Under the pieces are notes generated by a model. It was given only the letters and a program-made list of their open reading frames with translations. It made no database searches and had not been told where the DNA came from. Shown piece after piece: positions 1 through 4,840 of a stretch of DNA of 5,519 nucleotides (position 1 is the stretch's first letter; each line of letters starts with the position of its first letter). This DNA is from Intestinibacter sp. (GTDB lineage: Bacteria > Bacillota > Clostridia > Peptostreptococcales > Peptostreptococcaceae): NCBI RefSeq assembly GCF_022780145.1, contig NZ_JALEXO010000005.1, positions 1 through 5,519 on the forward strand, written 5' to 3'. The translations under genes were made by a program, and so were the position numbers.

Positions 1-1
1 T

Positions 2-199
2 CTAATATCAGACACAGAAGTAGGCGACATAGAAAGTGGAGATATTCTTATAACTACTACAACTGGAGCTTATGGATATGCCATGGCTTCAAACTATAAT
101 AAAATACCAAAAAATCCTGTAGTATTTGTAAAAGATGGAGAGGATATACTATCTTGCAAAAGACAAAGCTACGAAGATTTACTATCTCTAGAAGTGTAA
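2..199 (+). CDS. lysA: Diaminopimelate decarboxylase, C-terminal end (partial)
   Basis: This is the last 65 codons of a gene that begins before the window. LysA is a cytoplasmic PLP enzyme that decarboxylates meso-diaminopimelate to L-lysine, the last step of lysine synthesis. The visible part matches the C-terminal beta-barrel domain of the alanine racemase-fold decarboxylases: a GD-I/L stretch, then GAYGYAMASNYN, where the Tyr of GAY lies near the active site in known LysA structures. It closes with the usual R-Q-S/T-Y-E-D-L-L ending (RQSYEDLLSLEV) just before TAA. The SNYN motif and RQSYEDL tail fit LysA better than carboxynorspermidine or arginine decarboxylases of the same fold. The PLP-binding Lys lies outside the window. 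I see no convincing terminator in the 125 bases after the stop, and the next gene has its own promoter. Confidence 0.88.
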   Translation, partial: LISDTEVGDIESGDILITTTTGAYGYAMASNYNKIPKNPVVFVKDGEDILSCKRQSYEDLLSLEV

Positions 200-241
200 T
201 AAAATGTTACAAATTTGATAACTAAATTACAATTATGATGA

Positions 242-271
242 TTGATATTTTATATAGTGTAGTTATATAAT
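242..271 (+). promoter_or_regulatory. Predicted sigma-A promoter of the lipoprotein gene
   Basis: The -35 box TTGATA (242-247, 5 of 6 to consensus) is followed after an 18-base spacer by a perfect -10 box TATAAT (266-271). Transcription would start near 278, about 45 bases before the ATG at 325. The gene can therefore be transcribed independently of lysA. Confidence 0.6.
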
Positions 272-324
272 TGATTTAGATTAGAAGTTATAGTTAATAC
301 TCTTATATCTATGGAGGAATAATC

Positions 325-888
325 ATGAAAATAAAATATTTAATTATCTTAATTGTGGTGTTAGTTTTTTCTGTAGGATGTAATAGCGAAGAGGCTTCTC
401 TTTTTAAAGATGGACAAAAGGCTCTAGAAAATCACGAGTACTACGAAGCTCAAAAATATCTGTCAGATGTACTTGAAGAGGATCCTAAAAACGAAAGCGC
501 TAGATCTATGTATATGCAAGCTGTAAAAATGTCCAAAGCAGAAAAATACAGAGATAAAGGACTTTACGATAAGGGGATTGAATGTTTAGAGAGAATAGTA
601 AATATAGATAATGGCTCTCAAAAGATAAAAGTGGAGTCGAAGGAGTTGAAAAAAGAGCTTGAAAAGCTTCAAAAAGAAGAAGAGGAAGCTGCGAATATAA
701 GAAAACAAAATGCAAAGGAAGTCGCTAGAAAGGATATGCAAAAATCAGAGGCAGAGTTTTATGCTTGGAAGCAAAACCAAGACCAAAATCAAAACAATTG
801 GAGCTCTAATGATGGTGAAGGCGAATCTTTAGGTGAATCTATTTTAGATACTATAAAAGATAAAATAAATGAATTTTTTGCTCAATAA
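325..888 (+). CDS. Small lipoprotein with TPR-like repeats and a coiled coil, function unknown
   Basis: I do not recognise a named family. The 187-residue product has a lipoprotein signal: K2 and K4, a hydrophobic core at residues 5-17, then F-S-V-G-C19. The residue three before the Cys is Ser rather than Leu, Val or Ile, so the lipobox is loose but acceptable. Residues 26-56 look like a TPR helix pair (KDGQKALENHEYYEAQKYL, ending in EEDPKN) and residues 70-95 like a second one (AEKYRDKGLYDKGIECLERI). Residues 100-145 are a highly charged Lys/Glu helix, probably a coiled coil. Residues 149-170 are a Gln/Asn/Ser/Gly-rich linker, and 171-185 a short amphipathic helix. It is probably anchored on the outer face of the membrane as an interaction or scaffold protein. 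The start is set by GGAGG at 313-317, 7 bases before the ATG. The gene is monocistronic, with its own promoter and terminator. Confidence 0.85.
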   Translation: MKIKYLIILIVVLVFSVGCNSEEASLFKDGQKALENHEYYEAQKYLSDVLEEDPKNESARSMYMQAVKMSKAEKYRDKGLYDKGIECLERIVNIDNGSQKIKVESKELKKELEKLQKEEEEAANIRKQNAKEVARKDMQKSEAEFYAWKQNQDQNQNNWSSNDGEGESLGESILDTIKDKINEFFAQ

Positions 889-894
889 AAATAT

Positions 895-925
895 AAAAAA
901 AGTTGCCGTTGAGGTGGCTTTTTTT
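895..925 (+). terminator. Intrinsic terminator of the lipoprotein gene
   Basis: Seven A residues and GTTGCC (895-907) can pair with GGTGGC and seven T residues (913-925) around the loop GTTGA. The helix includes three G-U wobbles at its centre. The T-run begins seven bases after the stop codon's hairpin core, as expected for Rho-independent termination. The A-run opposite the T-run could also terminate transcription on the minus strand. Confidence 0.8.
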
Positions 926-970
926 ATTTGCAGGAAATTTGTATTTTATTGTATATACTTAACCTATAGT

Positions 971-999
971 CATTGTAAATATGTTTAAGGATTTTGTGA
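971..999 (+). repeat. Left terminal inverted repeat of the IS
   Basis: It begins CATTGTAAATATGTTTAAG and ends TTTTGTGA. Against the reverse complement of 2294-2322 it differs only at positions 7, 20 and 22 of 29. TTGTAAATA (973-981) and the weaker TTGTGAGAT (994-1002) lie 21 bases apart, echoing the clearer spacing in the right end. Confidence 0.8.
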
Positions 1000-1019
1000 G
1001 ATTATGTATGAAATAAATT

Positions 1020-1045
1020 TTATTGGGACATAATATAACCAATAA
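1020..1045. repeat. Operator-like dyad TTATTGG-N12-CCAATAA upstream of the transposase gene
   Basis: The perfect 7-bp arms at 1020-1026 and 1039-1045 are separated by 12 bases. The dyad lies inside the element, between the left inverted repeat and the gene, where the transposase promoter should be. No strong -35/-10 pair is visible: TTGGGA (1023-1028) with TATATG (1048-1053) is the best I see, and it is poor. It could be a regulator site or chance in AT-rich DNA. Confidence 0.35.
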
Positions 1046-1072
1046 TTTATATGAAAGTAAAAATATTTAAGA

Positions 1073-1108
1073 TTAGGAATTTGTATAGCTAATTTCCTAA
1101 ATTAGGAA
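1073..1108. repeat. Triple alternating TTAGGAA / TTCCTAA / TTAGGAA next to the transposase RBS
   Basis: TTAGGAA occurs at 1073-1079 and 1102-1108, with its exact reverse complement TTCCTAA at 1094-1100 between them. The right pair forms a 7-1-7 palindrome and the left pair a 7-bp dyad with a 14-base spacer. The last copy abuts the Shine-Dalgarno AGAGGTG (1108-1114) of the gene starting at 1119. In DNA it resembles a cooperative operator. In mRNA the middle copy could pair with either neighbour, giving alternative hairpins next to the ribosome binding site. Confidence 0.5.
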
Positions 1109-1118
1109 GAGGTGCATT

Positions 1119-2246
1119 ATGTTTCGACAAGAACATTCAAATATGTTTAGTTCTAAAAAAGTTAAATCAATGGTAGATAATTTAAATATAGAAGAAATGA
1201 GTTCTTTAATAGCATTAGCTCAACAAAAATTAAAAAATTTGTATAATTTAGGATTTTATGACCAAAAAGAGGGAAAAGACGAGATTTTAGAAGGAAGATT
1301 TAACAAAGGTCTCAAATGTCCTAAATGTGGATATTCAGAGTTAAATAAAAATGGAAAAACATATGGTCGTCAAAGATATATTTGCAAAAAATGTAGAAGA
1401 ACATTTGACGAAAGAAGTCTTTCTCCACTATCTAATACAAAATTGAGCTTGGAGAAATGGCTAAAATATTGTCAGTTTATGATAGAAGGTGGAACTATTA
1501 GAATGTGCGCTGAAGAAGTTGGTGTTAGCGTTCCAACTGCATTTTTTATGCGTCACAAAATTTTAGATGTTATTAATGTATATTTAAAAGATGAAACTTT
1601 AGAGGGTATAGTTGAGACAGATGCTTGCTATATCAACGAATCCTTCAAAGGATCACCTGCTTATATGCATTTTGATGAAAAATATTTTAAAAACTTTAAT
1701 AAAAGTAGGGTATCTTGTTTAGGTGTTCATTTTAATAAAACTCCAGGTATGATACCAAGTTATAATAATATTAAGGAAAGTCAAATTTGTATTAATACGG
1801 CAATTGATAAAAAAGGACATATACTTACAAGAATAGTGGATAATGATTTTGGAAAAAGTAATAATAAAATCAAATCAAAAGATATGGTGTCATTTTTTGA
1901 AGGTAAAGTGGAAAAAGATGTAACTTTATGTGTGTATTCATGGAAGTATAGGGAAGTAGCTAGAAAGCTAAATTTAAAATTAGTTAAAGTATTTGGACAA
2001 TATAATCCTATTTACAACGTGAAACGAGTTTTTAAATATAATAGAGAATTAAGAGAATGGATGAGAAATTTCAATGGAGTTGCCACTAAATATTTAAATA
2101 ATTATTTGACGTGGTTTAAGTTTTTATTTATAAGTAAGAAATATAAAGAATTTAATCGAATAAAGGAATTATTTATGGAGTTAGCGACAAGAGATCTTTA
2201 TATTACTCAGTATATGATAAAAAATAGATTTGTAGAGTCGTTATAA
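1119..2246 (+). CDS. IS1595/ISXO2-like transposase with an apparently degenerate catalytic triad
   Basis: This 375-residue protein has the IS1595-family order: an N-terminal helical region (1-60); a zinc ribbon with C67-x2-C70 and C89-x2-C92; a helix-turn-helix near 125-150 (EEVGVSVPTAFFMRHKIL); and an ISXO2-type RNase H-like domain from about 160, ending in the family block NFNGVATKYLNNYLTWFKFL (317-336). The first catalytic Asp seems kept (D168 in VETDACYINESFKGS; relatives usually read EADETxF). Where relatives carry CTDSHKSY, this protein has CVYSWKYR, so the second Asp is Y273 (codon 1935-1937). Where they carry YHINHVNSFHSQLK, it has YNVKRVFKYNRELR, so the third residue is F305 and the neighbouring His are lost. 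That comparison is from memory. The frame is otherwise open and full length, so a DNA-binding, repressor or domesticated role is plausible. AGAGGTG (1108-1114) supports this start. Confidence 0.85.
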   Translation: MFRQEHSNMFSSKKVKSMVDNLNIEEMSSLIALAQQKLKNLYNLGFYDQKEGKDEILEGRFNKGLKCPKCGYSELNKNGKTYGRQRYICKKCRRTFDERSLSPLSNTKLSLEKWLKYCQFMIEGGTIRMCAEEVGVSVPTAFFMRHKILDVINVYLKDETLEGIVETDACYINESFKGSPAYMHFDEKYFKNFNKSRVSCLGVHFNKTPGMIPSYNNIKESQICINTAIDKKGHILTRIVDNDFGKSNNKIKSKDMVSFFEGKVEKDVTLCVYSWKYREVARKLNLKLVKVFGQYNPIYNVKRVFKYNRELREWMRNFNGVATKYLNNYLTWFKFLFISKKYKEFNRIKELFMELATRDLYITQYMIKNRFVESL

Positions 2247-2290
2247 TGAATGGATTTTATTTTTTGAAAATGTATGTTTATAACTATAAT

Positions 2291-2322
2291 TATTCACAAA
2301 GTTCTTAAACATATTCACAATG
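2291..2322 (+). repeat. Right terminal inverted repeat of the IS, with an internal 21-bp-spaced direct repeat
   Basis: Bases 2294-2322 form the right inverted repeat, the partner of 971-999 with 26 of 29 matches. Inside it, TATTCACAA occurs exactly twice, at 2291-2299 and 2312-2320, 21 bases apart or about two helical turns. Two such copies on one DNA face suggest paired transposase binding sites. Confidence 0.8.
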
Positions 2323-2387
2323 GATGTAAGAGAGATGAGGTAGCTTCGCTAGAGGTGGATGTGATTAAATAAAATTTATCTTGTTAA
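2323..2387. other. Unassigned intergenic stretch between the IS and the rluB promoter
   Basis: Bases 2323-2367 are richer in G and purines than the surrounding DNA, with repeated GATG, GAGG and GTGG words and a small perfect hairpin TAGC-TTC-GCTA (2341-2351). I find no start codon with a ribosome binding site and no open frame of useful length. It may be the remnant of a gene end or leader displaced by the insertion. I cannot assign it. Confidence 0.3.
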
Positions 2388-2420
2388 TTAGTAAAACTTA
2401 TATTAAAATAGGTTTACTAA
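2388..2420. repeat. Dyad TTAGTAAA-N17-TTTACTAA upstream of the rluB promoter
   Basis: Perfect 8-bp arms lie at 2388-2395 and 2413-2420, centred 25 bp apart, and the right arm ends seven bases before the -10 box TATAAT (2428-2433). The dyad covers the -35 region of the rluB promoter and could be a regulator site. No family is recognisable from the motif. Confidence 0.4.
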
Positions 2421-2433
2421 AGTAGTATATAAT
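2403..2433 (+). promoter_or_regulatory. Predicted promoter of the rluB-mnmM operon
   Basis: A perfect TATAAT lies at 2428-2433, with only a weak -35 candidate TTAAAA (2403-2408) at a long 19-base spacing. Transcription would start near 2440, giving a leader of about 20 bases. The -10 box is convincing; the -35 is not. Confidence 0.4.
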
Positions 2434-2460
2434 ATTTTACATAAATTTAAAGGAGAAAAC

Positions 2461-3174
2461 ATGAGAATTAATAAATATATAGCACTCTGCGGAGTTGCAT
2501 CTAGAAGAAAGGCAGAGGAATTAATATTAAGTAATAGAGTAAAGGTAAACGACGAAATAATAACAGAACTTTCTTATCAAGTCGATGAAAAAAACGATAT
2601 AGTAAAAGTAGACGATAAAATAATAAAAGAAGAAGAAAAACTTGTATATATACTTTTAAACAAACCAGAAGGGTATATAACTACTGTCAAAGATCAATTC
2701 GATAGACCGAGCGTACTAGATTTAGTTAGCGATATAAAAGAAAGAGTCTATCCAATAGGAAGGCTCGATTATGAGACGAGTGGACTGCTTCTTTTAACTA
2801 ACGACGGAGATTTAACTTATAAGCTAACGCACCCAAAGCACGAGGTCGAGAAAACATATGTCGCAAGGGTTAAAGGAAAACCAAATAGACGTGAAATAGA
2901 AAATTTCAAAAACGGATTGAAAATAGAAGACTATATTACATCTAAGGCGAAGTTAAAAATAGTAAAATACGACGATAAAAAGGATGTATCTACTTTAGAG
3001 ATAAAAATCCACGAAGGAAAAAATCGCCAAGTTAGAAAGATGTGCAAGGCGATAAATCATCCTGTACTTAGATTAAAAAGGGTAGCTATGGGTAAAATAA
3101 AAATACAGGACTGTCAAATAGGAAAGTACAGATATTTGACAGAAGAAGAAATAAAATACCTAAAAAGTATTTAA
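2461..3174 (+). CDS. rluB: 23S rRNA pseudouridine synthase RluB
   Basis: The 237-residue enzyme converts one uridine of 23S rRNA to pseudouridine in the peptidyl-transferase region (U2605 in E. coli RluB numbering). Residues 1-60 are an S4 RNA-binding domain (MRINKYIALCGVASRRKAEE at its start). LLNKPEGYITT (65-75) opens the catalytic domain. GRLDYETSGLLLLTNDGDL (100-118) carries the catalytic Asp, D103, and HEGKNRQVRKMC (about 184-195) is the C-terminal family motif. Length and the S4 domain fit the RluB/RsuA group; the HEGKNRQVRKMC form and the usual Firmicute assignment favour RluB over RsuA. AAAGGAG at 2449-2455 sets the start. mnmM follows 32 bases after the stop without a terminator, so the two are probably co-transcribed. 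In many Clostridia rluB follows the scpAB/spore-maturation genes; here the upstream neighbour is the insertion element. Confidence 0.9.
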   Translation: MRINKYIALCGVASRRKAEELILSNRVKVNDEIITELSYQVDEKNDIVKVDDKIIKEEEKLVYILLNKPEGYITTVKDQFDRPSVLDLVSDIKERVYPIGRLDYETSGLLLLTNDGDLTYKLTHPKHEVEKTYVARVKGKPNRREIENFKNGLKIEDYITSKAKLKIVKYDDKKDVSTLEIKIHEGKNRQVRKMCKAINHPVLRLKRVAMGKIKIQDCQIGKYRYLTEEEIKYLKSI

Positions 3175-3206
3175 TTTAAAAATAAAAGCAATAAAGAGGA
3201 ATTTAA

Positions 3207-3779
3207 ATGTTGAGAGCTAAATATATAAATAAAGTAACAGAAGTAAATAAAATTTATCTAGAAGATATCGTAAAAGAAGGAGATATAGTAGTAGACGCTA
3301 CAATGGGAAATGGATACGATACAGTATATCTTGCAAAGAAGGTTGGAAAGCAAGGAAAGGTCTACGCGTTTGATGTGCAAGAAGAGGCGCTAAAATCGAC
3401 ATCTAAAAAAATTTCAAAAGAACAAATAGAAAATGTAGAGCTTATTTTAGACGGCCATCAAAATATGGATAAATACGTAAAAGAAGAAGTTTCTTGTATA
3501 GTATTTAATTTAGGTTATTTGCCGAGAGCCAAACATCAAATCATTACAAAATCAGATACGACTTTGCTTGCTATAAAAAAGGGACTTCAATTGCTAAAGC
3601 CAAATGGAGTTATGAGTATTGCAATTTACAGCGGTCATGAAGGCGGAATGGAGGAAAAAGAAGCAGTTTACGAATTTACAAAGGGATTAGATCAAAACTA
3701 CTTCAATGTACTGTGTACGAAATTTATAAACCAAGTAAACAATCCACCAGAGCTTTTACTGATAGAGAAAAAAGGATAA
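3207..3779 (+). CDS. mnmM: tRNA U34 5-aminomethyl methyltransferase MnmM (YtqB family)
   Basis: This 190-residue class I SAM-dependent methyltransferase belongs to the family long annotated as YtqB or 'rRNA methylase' (Pfam rRNA_methylase). Bacillus and Staphylococcus members were later shown to methylate nm5(s2)U at tRNA position 34 to mnm5(s2)U, and were renamed MnmM. Motif I is VVDATMGNGYDT (28-39), the acidic SAM-ribose contact is D56 in VYAFDVQ, and the family signatures are FNLGYLP (100-106) followed by H110, and IYSGHEGG (140-147). The ending (NNPPELLLIEKK) is also typical. The start is supported by AGAGGA at 3195-3200, six bases before the ATG. It is the second gene of an operon with rluB, so both products act on translation RNAs in the cytoplasm. 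The substrate is inferred from the family. I see no clear terminator after it. Confidence 0.87.
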   Translation: MLRAKYINKVTEVNKIYLEDIVKEGDIVVDATMGNGYDTVYLAKKVGKQGKVYAFDVQEEALKSTSKKISKEQIENVELILDGHQNMDKYVKEEVSCIVFNLGYLPRAKHQIITKSDTTLLAIKKGLQLLKPNGVMSIAIYSGHEGGMEEKEAVYEFTKGLDQNYFNVLCTKFINQVNNPPELLLIEKKG

Positions 3780-3830
3780 AATTTCCTATATATATAAATT
3801 AAAGATTACAAGAAATTAACATAAAAATAG

Positions 3831-3839
3831 TGATATAAT
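3831..3839 (+). promoter_or_regulatory. Predicted extended -10 promoter of the RpiR-type regulator gene
   Basis: TGATATAAT (3831-3839) is a perfect -10 box with the TGn extension, which can offset a poor -35. No good -35 lies at standard spacing; TTACAA (3806-3811) is 22 bases away. Transcription would start near 3846, about 38 bases before the ATG. Confidence 0.5.
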
Positions 3840-3883
3840 AGTTTTGAAGGTTTGTAGCTATTTAATAGAAAAGAGGGAAATAT

Positions 3884-4759
3884 ATGGATGATAAAAATTC
3901 TAGAAATGACAACAAACAATTAATAAATATAATACAATCGCAATATCCGAGGCTTAGTAAGGGCCAAAAATTAATAGCTCAGTATATAATAAATAATTAC
4001 GATAAGGTAGCATTTATGACAGCGAGCAAATTAGGTGAAACAGTAGGAGTGAGTGAGTCTACAGTTGTCAGATTTGCAAATGCTCTAGGATATGCTGGAT
4101 ACCCTAAATTGCAAGAGGGTCTGCAAGAATTGATTAAAAATAAATTGACTACGGTTCAAAGAGTGGAAATGGCAAATGAAGATTATTCAGATGATTCTAC
4201 AATCTTAAGCAAGGTGTTAAAAAGCGATATTGACAATATAAAAGCGACATCAGAAGATATGGATGAAAAGGCATTTGAAGAGGCATCTACGAGAATTTTA
4301 AAATCTAGAAAAATATATATATTGGGAATGAGAAGCTCATTTACTGTAGCACAGTATTTGGCATTTTATTTAAATGTAATATTAGACAACGTTCAGCTTA
4401 TTAGAATAGACATGGGAGATCCTTATCAACAAATAGTTAGAATGAATGAAGAGGATATCTTAATAGTATTTAGCTTCCCAAGATATTCAAAACAATCACA
4501 TCAGGTTGCAAAATACGCCAAGAGTAAAGGTGCGTATATAGTATCTATAACTGATAGTTCTTTTGCTCCAGTAGCACCTTTATCAGATAATATACTATTG
4601 GCTAAAAGCAACATGGCGTCATTTGTAGATTCTCTAGTCGCAGCTATGAGTGTCGCAAATGCACTTATTATATCAGTTGCTATGAAAGAAACTGACGATA
4701 TAAAGAAGTATTTCCACGATTTAGAGCAAATATGGGAAGAATATGTAGTATATGAATAA
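3884..4759 (+). CDS. MurR/RpiR-family transcriptional regulator (HTH_6 and SIS domains)
   Basis: The 291-residue protein has an N-terminal RpiR-type helix-turn-helix domain (about 10-85). Its recognition region reads TASKLGETVGVSESTVVRFA (46-65), followed by the family's LGYxGYPxLQEGL. A SIS sugar-isomerase-like effector domain spans about 125-265. Family members usually bind phosphosugars and repress or activate neighbouring metabolic genes. Here the usual GxGxS loop reads GMRSS (148-152), and the usual S-x-SG-x-T phosphate loop is FSFPRYS (196-202), so the ligand may not be a standard phosphosugar. AGAGGG (3872-3877) sets the start. The gene is followed by a weak hairpin and then the argF promoter and leader. 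Adjacency makes argF a possible target, but the sequence does not prove it. The specific regulon is unknown. Confidence 0.88.
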   Translation: MDDKNSRNDNKQLINIIQSQYPRLSKGQKLIAQYIINNYDKVAFMTASKLGETVGVSESTVVRFANALGYAGYPKLQEGLQELIKNKLTTVQRVEMANEDYSDDSTILSKVLKSDIDNIKATSEDMDEKAFEEASTRILKSRKIYILGMRSSFTVAQYLAFYLNVILDNVQLIRIDMGDPYQQIVRMNEEDILIVFSFPRYSKQSHQVAKYAKSKGAYIVSITDSSFAPVAPLSDNILLAKSNMASFVDSLVAAMSVANALIISVAMKETDDIKKYFHDLEQIWEEYVVYE

Positions 4760-4777
4760 TTATTTATTCGATTTTTT
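4754..4777 (+). terminator. Weak intrinsic terminator candidate after the regulator gene
   Basis: GAATAA (4754-4759, including the stop codon) can pair with TTATTC (4764-4769) around loop TTAT, followed by GATTTTTT. The stem is short and almost all A-T, so termination may be inefficient. Confidence 0.35.
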
Positions 4778-4820
4778 AAAATAATAATTGACAATAGATG
4801 GAAAATTAATTATTATTTTA
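4777..4820. repeat. Perfect 13-bp inverted repeat overlapping the argF promoter
   Basis: TAAAATAATAATT (4777-4789) and its exact reverse complement (4808-4820) flank 18 bases. The left arm runs into the first two bases of the -35 box and the right arm contains the whole -10 box. A protein bound to both arms would block RNA polymerase. The arms contain only A and T, so chance is less unlikely than the length suggests. Confidence 0.55.
4788..4816 (+). promoter_or_regulatory. Strong sigma-A promoter of the T-box/argF transcript
   Basis: A perfect -35 box TTGACA (4788-4793), a 17-base spacer and the -10 box TATTAT (4811-4816, 5 of 6) make this the best promoter in the window. The start would be near 4823, so the transcript has a leader of about 320 bases before the argF ATG, which holds the T-box. 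Confidence 0.8.
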
Positions 4821-4840
4821 TTAATAAAAATAATTCTAAA

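Larger units (their letters stand above)
971..2322 (+). mobile_element. IS1595-family (ISXO2-like) insertion sequence, about 1.35 kb
   Basis: Two 29-base inverted repeats, 971-999 and 2294-2322, agree at 26 of 29 positions and enclose a single transposase gene. Size, one-gene layout and protein type fit the IS1595 family. That family normally makes 8-bp target duplications, but the flanking octamers differ here (CCTATAGT at 963-970, GATGTAAG at 2323-2330). The insertion may therefore be old, the flanks rearranged, or the true ends slightly different from those I set. It sits between the lipoprotein terminator and the rluB promoter, so it breaks no recognisable gene. See the transposase entry for the loss of catalytic residues, which makes independent movement doubtful. 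Confidence 0.75.

Noticed and set aside
506..715. 69-codon open frame on the minus strand inside the lipoprotein gene
   Set aside because: It lies entirely within a well-supported + strand gene whose Lys/Glu-rich codons read as Leu/Phe/Ser on the other strand; no ribosome binding site or family match.
3781..3800. TATATATATA tract after mnmM as a terminator or promoter
   Set aside because: No G-C stem and no T-run follows; simple AT-rich intergenic sequence.
4501..4794. 97-codon open frame on the minus strand overlapping the regulator gene
   Set aside because: It is antisense to the SIS domain and runs into the argF promoter; its composition is that of a shadow frame.
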